A stretch of DNA of 64,000 nt from Rhizobium sp. R635 (lineage in GTDB: Bacteria > Pseudomonadota > Alphaproteobacteria > Rhizobiales > Rhizobiaceae), in NCBI RefSeq assembly GCF_002211285.1, contig NZ_LOKX01000002.1:148735-212734 (forward strand), given 5' to 3'. Every line of letters begins with the position of its first letter. Positions within the stretch are counted from its first letter, which is position 1. Under the pieces are notes generated by a model. That model worked only from the letters and a program-made list of their open reading frames with translations. It was not told the origin of the DNA and ran no database searches. A program made the position numbers and the translations under genes. Below are positions 36,499 through 45,295 of the stretch, piece after piece.

Positions 36499-37520
36499 GC
36501 CTCCCCGGCTCCCGCGTATTTTTCGACCGTCTGCTCGATCGCCCCGAAGATGGAATGGCCGGCCTGATCCTTCATCTCGATGCGAATCCGATCCCCGAAC
36601 CGCATGAAGGGTGTCTTCGGCGATCCGGTCTCAATGGCCTCGATCATCCTGAGTTCGGCAATACAGGAGTAGCCGTTTCCGCCCTCCTCCACCGGCCTGC
36701 CCGGGCCACCGTCCAGCTTGTTGGAGACGGTTCCGGAGCCGATGATCGTGCCGGCCACGAGATTGCGCGTCTTGGCGGCATGGGCGATCAACTGGCCGAA
36801 ATCGAAGGTCATGTCGATGCCGGCATTCGCCTTGCCGAATGCCGTGCCGTTCAAGCTCACGAGCAACGGCAGATGCAGCTTGCCGCCATCCCAGGCCTCA
36901 CCGAGTTCATCCGGCGTCACGGCGACGGGAGAAAATGCCGATGCGGGCTTGGATTGGAAGAAACCAAATCCCTTGCCCAGTTCATCTGGAATGAGGCCGC
37001 GCAGCGACACGTCGTTGACGAGCATCACGAGGCGGATCGCGCTTCGAGCGGCTTGCGAACCGGAGCCCATCGCCACGTCCCCGGTGATGACGGCGACCTC
37101 GCCCTCCATGTCGATCCCGTAGGCTTCGTCTGCCGCCAGGATCGGATCGCGCGGCGCGAGGAAACCGTCCGAGCCGCCTTGATACATCAGCGGATCGGTC
37201 CAGAAGCTCGCCGGCATCTCGGCGCCTCGCGCCTTGCGCACCAGTTCGACATGATTGACGTAGGCCGAACCGTCGGCCCATTGATAGGCCCGCGGCAGAG
37301 GCGATGCAGCATCATGTTCGTGAAAGCGGATCGTCGGCTGGGCGCCGGTCTCGATGCCTTCGGCAACCTGCTCAAGCCTCGGCGCCACATGCTCCCAGTC
37401 ATCGAGCGCTGCCTGCAGGTTGCGGGCGATGTGGCCGACCTCGGAGCAGCGGGTGAGATCGCGGGACACGACGACGAGGCGGCCGTCCCTGGTGGAGTCC
37501 TTCAATGTCGCGAGTTTCAT
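36495..37520 (-). CDS. fahA: fumarylacetoacetate hydrolase
   Basis: This 341-aa enzyme cleaves fumarylacetoacetate to fumarate and acetoacetate, the last step of homogentisate degradation. The FAH-fold metal-binding motif region YGIDMEGEVAVITGD, SLNG and GSGTVSNK are visible. The start at 37520 (MKLATLKDSTRDGRLV) fits the family. It overlaps maiA by 4 bp and follows hmgA by 28 bp. Confidence 0.95.
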   Translation of the reverse strand: MKLATLKDSTRDGRLVVVSRDLTRCSEVGHIARNLQAALDDWEHVAPRLEQVAEGIETGAQPTIRFHEHDAASPLPRAYQWADGSAYVNHVELVRKARGAEMPASFWTDPLMYQGGSDGFLAPRDPILAADEAYGIDMEGEVAVITGDVAMGSGSQAARSAIRLVMLVNDVSLRGLIPDELGKGFGFFQSKPASAFSPVAVTPDELGEAWDGGKLHLPLLVSLNGTAFGKANAGIDMTFDFGQLIAHAAKTRNLVAGTIIGSGTVSNKLDGGPGRPVEEGGNGYSCIAELRMIEAIETGSPKTPFMRFGDRIRIEMKDQAGHSIFGAIEQTVEKYAGAGEA

Positions 37521-37548
37521 GTCTGATTTCCAATGCGGGAGGATGCCA

Positions 37549-38907
37549 TCACTTGATACCGGGGGTTCCGTCGAACTTGCGCTCCAGGCCCTCCCAGCAC
37601 TTGAGGTAATCATCCTGCAGCGTTTCAAGCTCGGCTGCGTATTTCGTCAGTTGCTGCGGGTATCGGGTCTCGAACATGAAGGCCATGGTGTTATCGAGCT
37701 TCACGGGCTTGAGCTCGGAATTGGATGCCTTTTCGAAGGCAAGTGCATCCGGCCCGTGGGCCAGCATCATGTTGTGCAGGCTCATGCCACCCGGCACGAA
37801 GCCCTCTTCCTTGGCGTCATACTGGCCGTGGATCAGGCCCATGAATTCGCTCATGATGTTGCGGTGATACCAGGGCGGACGGAAGGTGTGGTCGGCCACC
37901 AGCCAGCGCGGCGGGAAGATCACGAAATCGACATTGGCCGTGCCGGCATCTTCGGTGGGGGCTGTCAGCACCGAGAAAATCGACGGATCGGGATGGTCGA
38001 AGCTGATCGCGCCGACGGGAGAGAATGTCCTGAGGTCGTATTTGTAAGGCGCGTAGTTGCCGTGCCAGGCGACCACATCGAGGGGCGAGTGGCCGATCTC
38101 GGTAACATAGAACTTTCCGCACCATTTCACATGCACACGGCAGGGCGTTTCCTTGTCCTCGAAAGCGGCGACGGGCGTCTTGAAGTCGCGCGGGTTCGCA
38201 AGACAATTGGCGCCGATCGGCCCGCGGTCCGGCAGGGTGAATTTCGCGCCGTAGTTCTCGCAGATATAGCCGCGCCAGACTTTCTGCTCGCCGCTTCTCA
38301 GGATCTTGAACATCATGCCGCGGGGGATGAGGCATATCTCAAGCGGCTCGACATCCATGATGCCCATTTCGGTGAACACTCTGATGGCGCCGAGCTGCGG
38401 CACGATCAGCAGTTCGCCGTCGGCATTGAAGAAATAGTCGTCGACCATGTCTTCGTTGAAGACGTAGGCATGGGCCGACATGCCGACCTGGGTCGTGACA
38501 TCGCCCGCCGTCGTCATCGTCCGCACGCCTTGAAGAAAAGTCAGCTTCTCCTCAGGCGCGGGGATGGGATTCCAGCGAAGCTGGCCGAGGGCAAGCGAAT
38601 GATCGTCCAAGCAGGGCGCGCTTTTCCAGTGGGGATAGGAAGCGTTCGAAAAGCGGCTCGTGTGGCGCACGCTCGGGCGGATGCGATAAAGCCAGGACCT
38701 TTCGTTCGTCCCGCGCGGCGCGGTGAAGGGCGAGCCGGAAAGCTGCTCGGCATAAAGGCCATAATTGCATTTCTGCGGGCTGTTCTGGCCCTGCGGCAGG
38801 GCGCCCGGAAGCGACTCCGTTTCGAAATCGTTGCCGAAGCCCGGCATGTATTTCAGCTTGTTTGTTATCGCAGCTTCCTCGGAAGCCTGGATCGATGTCT
38901 GGTCCAT
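37549..38907 (-). CDS. hmgA: homogentisate 1,2-dioxygenase
   Basis: This 452-aa Fe(II) enzyme opens the ring of homogentisate to maleylacetoacetate. Signature segments are [13 protein letters not shown] (N-terminus), [19 protein letters not shown] (iron-binding His region), [13 protein letters not shown], and [15 protein letters not shown]. Length and start ([13 protein letters not shown]) are normal for the family. Confidence 0.97.
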   Translation of the reverse strand: MDQTSIQASEEAAITNKLKYMPGFGNDFETESLPGALPQGQNSPQKCNYGLYAEQLSGSPFTAPRGTNERSWLYRIRPSVRHTSRFSNASYPHWKSAPCLDDHSLALGQLRWNPIPAPEEKLTFLQGVRTMTTAGDVTTQVGMSAHAYVFNEDMVDDYFFNADGELLIVPQLGAIRVFTEMGIMDVEPLEICLIPRGMMFKILRSGEQKVWRGYICENYGAKFTLPDRGPIGANCLANPRDFKTPVAAFEDKETPCRVHVKWCGKFYVTEIGHSPLDVVAWHGNYAPYKYDLRTFSPVGAISFDHPDPSIFSVLTAPTEDAGTANVDFVIFPPRWLVADHTFRPPWYHRNIMSEFMGLIHGQYDAKEEGFVPGGMSLHNMMLAHGPDALAFEKASNSELKPVKLDNTMAFMFETRYPQQLTKYAAELETLQDDYLKCWEGLERKFDGTPGIK

Positions 38908-38975
38908 TGCTCAACTCCTCCCCGAAAACTCCTGCCGCCTGCGCGCTCTTCCGGGCGCGCGGGATGTACGAGAGT

Positions 38976-40085
38976 TTACTCCGCTGCGGTACCGATAACA
39001 CCACGCTTGATCTGATCGGCTTCGATCGATTCGAACAGCGCGCGGAAATTGCCTTCGCCGAAGCCCTCGTCGCCCTTGCGCTGGATGAATTCGAAGAAGA
39101 TCGGGCCGATGACGGTTTTCGAGAAGATCTGGAGCAGGATCTTCGTCATGCCGCCGTTCACGACACCTTCGCCATCAATGAGGATACCATGCTTCTTCAT
39201 CCGATCGATGGGTTCACTATGGCCGTTCACCCGTTCATAGGACATGTCGTAATAGGTCTCCGGAGGACCCGGCATGAAGCGCAGGCCGTTATCGGCAAGC
39301 CTGTCGGTGGCGTCGTAGATATCCTCCGTGCCGACGGCGATGTGCTGGATGCCCTCGCCCCGGTACTTCTTCAGATATTCCTCGATCTGGCTCGTGTCGT
39401 CCTTCGATTCGTTCAGCGGAATGCGGATCTTGCCGCAGGGCGAAGTGATGGCGCGGCTGACCAGACCGGTGATGCGCCCATCAATATCGAAGAAGTGGAT
39501 CTGCTTGAAATTGAACAGGTTGCGGTAGAAATCCCACCACTTGTCCATATTGCCGCGGAAGACGTTGTGCGTGAGGTGATCGAGATAATAGAAGCCGATC
39601 CCCTCTGGGCGCGGGTTGCGCTCGCCGAGCCAATCGAACTCGGCATCGTAAGCCGCGCCCTTTGCCCCGTAGGTTTCGACGAAATAAAGCAGCGAGCCGC
39701 CGATGCCGACGATCGCCGGTACGTCGAGCACCTTGTCATCGCCTTCATAGGGAACCGCGCCTTTCGACACCGCATGATCGAAGGCGTGCCTGGCGTCGAC
39801 GACGCGCCATGCCATCGATGGGGCGCAGGGACCATGATTGGCGACGAAGCGCGCGCCATGGCTGCCGGCTTCGGCGTTCAGGACATAGTTGATGTCCCCC
39901 TGGCGCCAGACGGTGATGTCTTTCGTCTTGTGCCTGGCGACCACGACATAGCCCATGCGTGTGAAGAGCTCGCTGAGTTTCTCTGGCTCGGGATGAGCGA
40001 ATTCGACGAATTCGAAGCCGTCGGTGCCGGCCGGGTTATCGGCGGTGATTTCTGACGGCGGCGCATCATGCGGGAAAGGGCCCAT
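38976..40085 (-). CDS. hpd: 4-hydroxyphenylpyruvate dioxygenase
   Basis: This 369-aa Fe(II) enzyme converts 4-hydroxyphenylpyruvate to homogentisate. It has two vicinal-oxygen-chelate domains (about 20-150 and 165-340); metal ligands are in DHLTHNV (second domain) and GIQHIAVGTEDIY, with a Glu in the C-terminal FFEFIQRKG. It is the first gene of the tyrosine operon and is divergent from an Lrp/AsnC regulator. Confidence 0.97.
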   Translation of the reverse strand: MGPFPHDAPPSEITADNPAGTDGFEFVEFAHPEPEKLSELFTRMGYVVVARHKTKDITVWRQGDINYVLNAEAGSHGARFVANHGPCAPSMAWRVVDARHAFDHAVSKGAVPYEGDDKVLDVPAIVGIGGSLLYFVETYGAKGAAYDAEFDWLGERNPRPEGIGFYYLDHLTHNVFRGNMDKWWDFYRNLFNFKQIHFFDIDGRITGLVSRAITSPCGKIRIPLNESKDDTSQIEEYLKKYRGEGIQHIAVGTEDIYDATDRLADNGLRFMPGPPETYYDMSYERVNGHSEPIDRMKKHGILIDGEGVVNGGMTKILLQIFSKTVIGPIFFEFIQRKGDEGFGEGNFRALFESIEADQIKRGVIGTAAE

Positions 40086-40114
40086 TTTCTCCTCCTCGAG
40101 ACTGAACTTTCACT

Positions 40115-40154
40115 CATGCAAAGTGTGACCCAAAACGCATGCAAAGTTCTTGCA
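40115..40154. promoter_or_regulatory. repeated operator candidates between hpd and the Lrp gene
   Basis: CATGCAAAGT occurs at 40115 and 40138 (23 bp apart). The second copy is part of the palindrome TGCAA-N5-TTGCA (40140-40154). Position in the divergent promoter region suggests binding of the Lrp-type regulator at 40215. Confidence 0.5.
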
Positions 40155-40214
40155 TTCTTTCTATACAAGGAAAATATTATGCATGCTTCGTGAGCATTCT
40201 GGAGGTTTCGCGCA

Positions 40215-40715
40215 ATGGATGAGCATCTCGACAAATTGGATTTTCGCCTGCTTCAGGAATTACAAAAAGACGGCAGGCTGACGAACAACGAATTGGGCGA
40301 GCGGATCGCGCTTTCGCCCTCGCAATGCTCACGCCGGCGCACCAGATTGGAGTCCGAGGGATATATCCGCAGCTACCGGGCTTACCTCGATCGGCAAAAA
40401 CTGGGTCTGGATATGCTGGTGGTCATTTCCGTGACGCTTGCGACCCACAACAGAGACAATGCCCGCCGATTTTCCCAGCTGATCAATGGGTTGCCGGAGG
40501 TTCTCGAAGCCTACGCGCTGACCGGCGAAATGGATTATCATCTGAAGGTCGCGACCCGCGGGCTCGCCGACCTCTCCAAATTCGTCAACGACGTTCTGTT
40601 GCCCCACGAATCCGTGCAGCACGTGAAGACGTCGATCGTGCTCGATACGCTGAAGACATTCGAAGGCTTTCCGATACACATGCCGGGCAGCGCGCATGGC
40701 GACCACGCGCGATAG
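40215..40715 (+). CDS. Lrp/AsnC regulator of the tyrosine operon
   Basis: This 166-aa protein has an N-terminal HTH (LTNNELGERIALSPSQCSRR, about 22-41) and a C-terminal RAM domain (EMDYHLKVATRGLADLSKF). It is divergent from hpd across 129 bp with repeated palindromic words, so it likely activates hpd-hmgA-fahA-maiA in response to an aromatic amino acid. Its closest relative in this window is the ald regulator. Confidence 0.9.
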   Translation: MDEHLDKLDFRLLQELQKDGRLTNNELGERIALSPSQCSRRRTRLESEGYIRSYRAYLDRQKLGLDMLVVISVTLATHNRDNARRFSQLINGLPEVLEAYALTGEMDYHLKVATRGLADLSKFVNDVLLPHESVQHVKTSIVLDTLKTFEGFPIHMPGSAHGDHAR

Positions 40716-40742
40716 GTCCGCAGCCTCCTTTGCCAACAGGCG

Positions 40743-41216
40743 TCAGAGCGGCAGTTCGGTCGAGAATTTCAGCTCGCGCAGCACGAAGCTCGATACGACG
40801 GTGCGCACATGCGGGTTGCGCATGAGGTAGCGGGTCATGAAGGCTTCGTAGCTTTCCACGTCGCTGGCCCGGATCTTCAGCATGTAGTCGAAAGCGCCCG
40901 ACAAGGCGTAACACTCCATGATTTCCGGGCGCTCCAGCACCACCGACGCGAAAGAGGCGACCGCCTCTTCATGGTGATCCTCCAGCGTCACATGCGCGAT
41001 CACGCAGAGCTTGAGATCGAGTTTTCCCGGATCGAGCAGCGTCACGCGCTTGCGGATGACGCCGTCGGCTTCCAGCTCCTGGATCTTCCGCCAGGCCGAA
41101 CTCTGCGACATGCCTGCCTTTTCGGCAAGGTCGGCCAGCGACAGGCTGCCGTCGGCCTGGACGAGTTGCAGAAGCTTGCGGCGAAAGTTCCCAGGTTCTT
41201 TCATTTTCCGTGCCAT
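40743..41216 (-). CDS. Lrp/AsnC regulator of phhA
   Basis: This 157-aa protein has the Lrp HTH (LSLADLAEKAGMSQSSAWRK, about 25-44) and RAM domain (GAFDYMLKIRASDVESYE). It is divergent from phenylalanine hydroxylase across 111 bp, where similar words TCATTATGGCA (41235) and TCATAATGGCA (41286) flank the promoter area. It probably senses phenylalanine or tyrosine. An ATG at 41204 is a possible shorter start. Confidence 0.9.
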   Translation of the reverse strand: MARKMKEPGNFRRKLLQLVQADGSLSLADLAEKAGMSQSSAWRKIQELEADGVIRKRVTLLDPGKLDLKLCVIAHVTLEDHHEEAVASFASVVLERPEIMECYALSGAFDYMLKIRASDVESYEAFMTRYLMRNPHVRTVVSSFVLRELKFSTELPL

Positions 41217-41327
41217 ATCTGAGAAGAATTTCCATCATTATGGCAATAGCCAGCACGAAAGAAAAGAAAATCCTCCAAAGTCGGATCATAATGGCAGAAA
41301 CAGCGCCGTGCCTGGGAGGATCAGCCT

Positions 41328-42119
41328 ATGACCAAGGAAAGCAGCTACACCGCCAAACTGCCCGGCCCGGACGGCCTATACGACTATACGCCCGAAGAAG
41401 ATGCGATCTGGGGTGAACTCTATGTGCGCCAGATGAAGTTGCTCGCCGATACGGCTTGCCGCGAATATCTCGACGGTGTCAAATTGCTGGGATTGAAGCC
41501 GGAGAAGGTGCCTCAGCTTCTCGATGTGAACAGACGCCTGAACGAAACCACCGGCTTCGGCGTCGAAGGCGTGCCGGCGCTCATTCCGCCCTCGCGCTTT
41601 TATGAACTTCTGTCGCAAGGCAAATTCCCGCTCGCAACCTTCCTTCGCCGCCGCGAGCATATCGACTACATCGAGGAACCGGACCTGTTCCACGAGGTTT
41701 TCGGCCACTGCCCGCTCTTGACCAACCAGAGCTATGCCAATTTCGTCAGGCATTTCGGCGAAGCCGCCGTTCGCCTCGGTAAAGGCTATTCATGGCATCT
41801 GTTCCGCATCTTCTGGTTCACCGTCGAATTCGGGCTGATCAATACGCCGCAGGGCCGCCGCTGCTTCGGCGCAGGCATCGTCTCGTCTCCGAGCGAAGCC
41901 AAGGCGGCAATGGAAGGCACGGCCTGCGAATTCCGGCCGTTCGATCTCATGAGCGTGCTGAGAACCCCCTACCGGATCGATATCCTTCAGCCGATCTACT
42001 ATGTCATCGACAGCTTCGCCGATCTCGAAGCGATCGTGGAGCAGGATATCGAGGGCATGATCCTCAAGGCGAAGTCGCTGGGTGATTTCGCCCCGACTTT
42101 CGAAGCCAAAGCTTCGTGA
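41328..42119 (+). CDS. phhA: phenylalanine 4-monooxygenase
   Basis: This 263-aa pterin-dependent Fe(II) enzyme hydroxylates phenylalanine to tyrosine, feeding the adjacent tyrosine operon. The iron ligands are in FHEVFGHCPLL (the H-x4-H pair) with a Glu in WFTVEFGL; FGAGIVSS and LQPIYYVIDSF are typical. It has the single-domain bacterial length. A hairpin terminator follows. Confidence 0.96.
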   Translation: MTKESSYTAKLPGPDGLYDYTPEEDAIWGELYVRQMKLLADTACREYLDGVKLLGLKPEKVPQLLDVNRRLNETTGFGVEGVPALIPPSRFYELLSQGKFPLATFLRRREHIDYIEEPDLFHEVFGHCPLLTNQSYANFVRHFGEAAVRLGKGYSWHLFRIFWFTVEFGLINTPQGRRCFGAGIVSSPSEAKAAMEGTACEFRPFDLMSVLRTPYRIDILQPIYYVIDSFADLEAIVEQDIEGMILKAKSLGDFAPTFEAKAS

Positions 42120-42148
42120 ACCCTGACGATACGGCGGCGGCGAGAAAA

Positions 42149-42177
42149 GGCCGGCAACTCAGATATGGATGCCGGCC
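42149..42177. terminator. terminator after phhA
   Basis: GGCCGGCA (42149-42156) and TGCCGGCC (42170-42177) form a perfect stem flanked by A-rich sequence on both sides, serving convergent genes. Confidence 0.7.
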
Positions 42178-42215
42178 AGGAAAACGCTGAATGCGAGCGA
42201 ATGCGCCATTCAGAG

Positions 42216-42659
42216 CTACTCCTCCGGCAGGATGATCTTCTGACCGGTCGTGCTCTTGACCGGCTTTTCGCCGGGGACGCGGGACATGGTCCGGGTCGTG
42301 CTTTGCAGCGTATCCCCGTCCGTACTGGTCTTGGTTCGCGACTTGCTGAACGTTCCCTTGTCCACCGCCTGCGCTTTCGTCTGTGCCTTCAGCTTGTCGC
42401 CGCCATCATTGACGTGGGTTTGGCTCTTGGCCTTTCCATCGGTGGTCGCGGCACTTCCGCCGGACCCGATGGAAGAGGTCGTTCCGTCATCCGTCCGGCA
42501 CGTCCCGGCCGTTCCCACCGAACTCGCCGAGGTGCCGCCTGCCGAGGCCGTTCCGCCCGAGCCGACCGTCCCGGCCGTCTCGCATTCTTGCGCAGACACT
42601 GCTGCCGCCGAGGTCAGGAGCGCTATCGACATTGCTCCGATGATGTTCGAGAGTTTCAT
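42216..42659 (-). CDS. secreted Gly/Ser/Thr-rich protein
   Basis: This 147-aa protein has a Sec signal peptide (MKLSNIIGAMSIALLTSAAAVSA, cleavage about residue 23). A Gly/Ser/Thr-rich segment (about 28-85) repeats short units such as GSGG, SSVGTAG and SSIGSGGS, followed by a polar, charged tail. Two cysteines in CETAG and GTCRTDD could bridge. It resembles the protein at 43075-43641 in repeat style. It is the third gene of a likely operon (43641 to 42216) with 9 bp before it. It is predicted to be disordered and periplasmic or surface exposed. Function is unknown. Confidence 0.75.
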   Translation of the reverse strand: MKLSNIIGAMSIALLTSAAAVSAQECETAGTVGSGGTASAGGTSASSVGTAGTCRTDDGTTSSIGSGGSAATTDGKAKSQTHVNDGGDKLKAQTKAQAVDKGTFSKSRTKTSTDGDTLQSTTRTMSRVPGEKPVKSTTGQKIILPEE

Positions 42660-42668
42660 GGCGATCTC

Positions 42669-43025
42669 CTATTTCTTCGGTTTCATCACGGAACAGGTTC
42701 CGTCTGAACGCTTGGTTATCACGGTGCCGTCAGGCCGGGTGACGCTTGCCGTCGAGAAACTGTCGACGCTTCCCGAGCCTGCCGAAGCGCCTGCCGAGGA
42801 TGTCGATGAGGAGCCGGAACTCGTCGTTCCCCCGCCTGTTGTCGTCGATGACGATACATGACCGTTGCCGGCCGTGACCGTCGTGGACATACCGCCATTT
42901 GCGGAAACGTCTCCCTCGATGACGGTGCAGGTGGTGCCATCATCGAGTTTTATGTCTTCGGACATGGCCTGCCCCGCGGCCAATAGGGCTGCGGCGGTCC
43001 ATGCGGCTTTAGAAAGGCTGGTCAT
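42669..43025 (-). CDS. secreted Ser/Thr/Gly-rich protein with conserved N- and C-terminal segments
   Basis: This 118-aa protein begins MTSLSKAAWTAAALLAAGQAMS, a signal peptide. It has a Ser/Thr/Gly-rich middle and a C-terminal VTRPDGTVITKRSDGTCSVM. Start at 43025 is set by AGGAGATAACA. Two cysteines (one in DGTTCTVIEGD, one near the end) could form a disulfide linking both ends. It lies between two other secreted low-complexity genes in one operon. Function is unknown. Confidence 0.72.
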   Translation of the reverse strand: MTSLSKAAWTAAALLAAGQAMSEDIKLDDGTTCTVIEGDVSANGGMSTTVTAGNGHVSSSTTTGGGTTSSGSSSTSSAGASAGSGSVDSFSTASVTRPDGTVITKRSDGTCSVMKPKK

Positions 43026-43074
43026 TGTTATCTCCTGGGTTGGCCGACGCCTGTCGAGGCGCCGGCCGGAGCGG

Positions 43075-43641
43075 TCAGCAGGACTTATTGTCTGCGCCGT
43101 CCTTCTTGAGCTGGCCGGGGGCACAGCCCTTCTTGCCCTTGTTGTCATGAGACGACCCGGCCGAACTTGCGCCGGTGCCGACCGTGCTGCCCGTCTTGTC
43201 GCCATCGGCCGACGAGGCGCCGGTCCCGACGCTGGAGGCCGAATTGGCATCACCGGAGCCGGCAGCCGAACCGCCCGTGCCAACCGAACTGCTGGAGGTG
43301 CCTCCGCCAGCCGACGAGCCGCCCGTTCCAAGCGTCGAAGCCGAGCCGGAACCCGAGCCCGCGGCGGAGCCGCCGGTGCCGACACTGCTGCTGGAGGTCC
43401 CGCCGCCTGCCGAAGATCCGCCTGTGCCGACCGTCGAAGAAGAGCCGGACGGGCAATTGCTGGAACCTGCCGGGCAGTCGCCACCGGCGGAGCTGCCACC
43501 AGTACCGATCGTGCTGCTCGCAGTTCCGCCGCCCGCCGTCGAACCGCCAGCGCCGACGGTGCTGGACGACTGCGCGAATCCGGACACCGCCGTACCCGCC
43601 AGCAGTGCTGCCGCAAGTGCTACATGAGTTACCTTCATCAT
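43075..43641 (-). CDS. secreted protein with Gly/Ser tandem repeats
   Basis: This 188-aa protein has a signal peptide (ALAAALLAGTAVSGFAQ, about 8-24) and then at least six imperfect repeats of about 13-16 residues. The unit resembles SSTVGTGGSSAGGG, with variants SVGTGGSAAGSG. Two cysteine-bearing patches are seen: DCPAG/NCPSG in the first third and GCAPGQLKKDG...KSC at the end. ATG at 43641 is preceded by AGGAGGAA. It heads the three-gene operon and has a perfect EcfG promoter with paired palindromes about 70-130 bp upstream. A surface or matrix role is inferred from composition only. Confidence 0.78.
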   Translation of the reverse strand: MMKVTHVALAAALLAGTAVSGFAQSSSTVGAGGSTAGGGTASSTIGTGGSSAGGDCPAGSSNCPSGSSSTVGTGGSSAGGGTSSSSVGTGGSAAGSGSGSASTLGTGGSSAGGGTSSSSVGTGGSAAGSGDANSASSVGTGASSADGDKTGSTVGTGASSAGSSHDNKGKKGCAPGQLKKDGADNKSC

Positions 43642-43706
43642 CGTGTATTCCTCCGTTTGTCATGGGTGCCGTCGCATCTGTTTCCGGATGGGATAGCTCT
43701 TTGGCA

Positions 43707-43772
43707 AACGACGGTTTTTGCTCACTGTTCCTGCCATAGGCACTCAGTCGGGGGAGCCCCGGACTTTGGTCG
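43707..43772 (-). promoter_or_regulatory. composite promoter: two 12-bp palindromes plus EcfG promoter
   Basis: On the minus strand: palindrome CGACCAAAGTCC (43772-43761), 10 bp, palindrome CGACTGAGTGCC (43750-43739), 7 bp, GGAAC (43731-43727), 16 bp, CGTT (43710-43707). The EcfG part is a perfect GGAAC-N16-CGTT. It lies 66 bp before the start at 43641. The order and the 7-bp spacing are the same at 46650-46715 and 51865-51929. Confidence 0.75.
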
Positions 43773-44034
43773 AATGGGGGTCTCATGTATCTGGGAAGCA
43801 CGCATTCCCAGCGGCTGCTGGGAGCTGGAAAACTCCTCTCCGCCGGCCGTCTCGTCAGGTTATGATGCGGAATGTGCCTTGGCTGCGATGAGGGACAATG
43901 CCACCTCGTTCGGCGCGAAAGAGAATTCACGGGAACTGCCGCGATCAAGCCCGCAATCTGCAGGTGGAAGGCGAAAGCTCACTTTCGTCGCCTGTCTCAC
44001 CGGTTCAGGATGTGCGAGGTCGCGGCATTTCCTC
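43773..44034. other. intergenic, no gene recognised
   Basis: This 262-bp region separates the composite promoter from the 3' end of the 104-aa gene. A long plus-strand frame crosses it, but it has no ribosome-binding site, has shadow-like codon use, and runs antisense through real genes on either side. Confidence 0.55.
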
Positions 44035-44349
44035 TCAATGAACGGTCTTCGATGCCTTCCTCGTTTGCGAAATACCTTGCAGCGTCGCCATGAGCTTTTC
44101 GAACTCGTTCAGGACACGGTTGAACTCGGCGTCCTGCATGTTGGCGATGTCGGATATTGTCGAGGAAACGGATGCGATGAGCCTGTCGATCCAGACGCAG
44201 CGGTCGGCCGGCACATTTCCGAGAGCCTCGTTCCGAAGCGTTTTCAGCTCGTGAAGGATGCGCGCGATCAGGGCTCCCCGCTCCGCCCTGCTGAGAAGCC
44301 GCAGCCTTGTTTGGGCCTGCTGGATTTCCGTTAGCAGCGTCGTGGCCAT
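44035..44349 (-). CDS. 104-aa helical cytoplasmic protein, unknown
   Basis: The protein is mostly helical and charged (heptad-like LLTEIQQAQTRLRLLSRAERG, later LNEFEKLMATLQG), with no signal peptide and one cysteine. GGGAGATC lies before the ATG at 44349. It has its own promoter region, including one copy of the 12-bp palindrome (44427-44438). Family is not recognised. The helical nature would allow a protein-protein role, such as in regulation of the surrounding module. Confidence 0.6.
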   Translation of the reverse strand: MATTLLTEIQQAQTRLRLLSRAERGALIARILHELKTLRNEALGNVPADRCVWIDRLIASVSSTISDIANMQDAEFNRVLNEFEKLMATLQGISQTRKASKTVH

Positions 44350-44394
44350 CCCCGATCTCCCAACCTGAAAATGTAAATGCCAAATCCCTAATGC

Positions 44395-44438
44395 AACCGG
44401 TATCACAACCGGAACGTTCGCGACATGGACCTAAGTCT
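44395..44438 (-). promoter_or_regulatory. palindrome with degenerate EcfG-like promoter
   Basis: On the minus strand AGACTTAGGTCC (44438-44427) is followed 6 bp later by CGAAC (44420-44416), 17 bp and GGTT (44398-44395). Compared with the three clear composite promoters, both EcfG elements are degenerate; a second palindrome is not clear. Confidence 0.4.
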
Positions 44439-44485
44439 GACGGTTCGGATTGGTTCGTTATAGTACCTGTCGCAACCACAAATGA

Positions 44486-45079
44486 TCAATTTTTGCTGGC
44501 GACAATCTCAGGAACAGCAGCCGGGGCCTGACAGCCGCGACGCGGCCCGTTCCATGGCTGATAGGTGTTGTCTTCCGCTCGATACGACCTGTAGCGGGCG
44601 GCGCACCAGGCTGCCGCCTGCGGGTTTACACTCACACCCGCGCGTTCATCGGCCGCGACGACAGTCTGCGGGAACGGGGACGAACATTCCCGGATCTCGC
44701 CACTATAGGATCGGTAGCTGTTGGTCTCGGCATCGAAGGAACGGTAGCGTTCCGCACACCAGGCGAGGTGCTGGACCGAATGCTGCGGCTGCGATGTCTG
44801 AGGTTCGGTTGGAAGGCCAGCGGAATTCGGCCTCGCTCTCGACACTCTGATGGGCGGGGCCTCCGTGACATAGCTGGAATATTGGGGCGCAATACGTTCG
44901 TAGCGCTGTTGCCGAGGATCGACCTTCATCGGCCTCGTCGTCCACAGATCAGGCGAAGCCAGATCCCGGAATCCTTGGGGTTTGGAATCCGCCACGACAT
45001 GGGACGCGACGGATGCGACCGCTATGCAGGCTCCGACCGAGCTCGCGATGCCGAAGGCGACGGATGCGATGGCTCTCAT
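44486..45079 (-). CDS. BA14K-type protein with two BA14K repeats
   Basis: This 197-aa protein has an N-terminal hydrophobic segment (about 5-28). Two BA14K-like repeats follow: [18 protein letters not shown] (about 115-145) and [18 protein letters not shown] (about 162-192), each with a conserved Trp-Cys and a later Cys. BA14K was described in Brucella as an immunoreactive, lectin-like surface protein; many rhizobial homologues are single-repeat. The region [20 protein letters not shown] matches the small protein at 918-1229. The start overlaps the upstream 55-aa gene by 4 bp (ATGA), so it is translationally coupled. Confidence 0.8.
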   Translation of the reverse strand: MRAIASVAFGIASSVGACIAVASVASHVVADSKPQGFRDLASPDLWTTRPMKVDPRQQRYERIAPQYSSYVTEAPPIRVSRARPNSAGLPTEPQTSQPQHSVQHLAWCAERYRSFDAETNSYRSYSGEIRECSSPFPQTVVAADERAGVSVNPQAAAWCAARYRSYRAEDNTYQPWNGPRRGCQAPAAVPEIVASKN

Positions 45080-45243
45080 TTCCCCGGATCCTGCTGCTGA
45101 ACCTGCGGGACCCACACCCGGCCGGTCGTACTGCTATGATCGCTGCCCGTGGCGACAAGCGCGGCGAGAATGGCGGCGATCGCCAGCAGGATGGCAATGA
45201 GCGGCAGGGCCAGACCGCCGGATTTCTCTTTGGAATAGATCAT
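45076..45243 (-). CDS. 55-aa single-pass membrane protein
   Basis: [10 protein letters not shown] is followed by a strongly hydrophobic helix ([20 protein letters not shown], about 11-30) and a polar tail ([18 protein letters not shown]). GGGGGAGAAGGAAC precedes the ATG at 45243. Its stop overlaps the start of the BA14K-type gene, and the DUF1236 gene is 52 bp upstream, so the three form an operon. Small membrane accessory protein; function unknown. Confidence 0.65.
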   Translation of the reverse strand: MIYSKEKSGGLALPLIAILLAIAAILAALVATGSDHSSTTGRVWVPQVQQQDPGK

Positions 45244-45295
45244 GTTCCTTCTCCCCCGGTCCCGGCGACGAAGTTCGCCGCCAGGATGCTGGCGC

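Noticed and set aside
42865..44334. A 489-codon open frame on the plus strand
   Set aside because: It runs antisense through three or more genes with better starts and signal peptides; its length comes from the absence of stops opposite Gly/Ser-rich codons.
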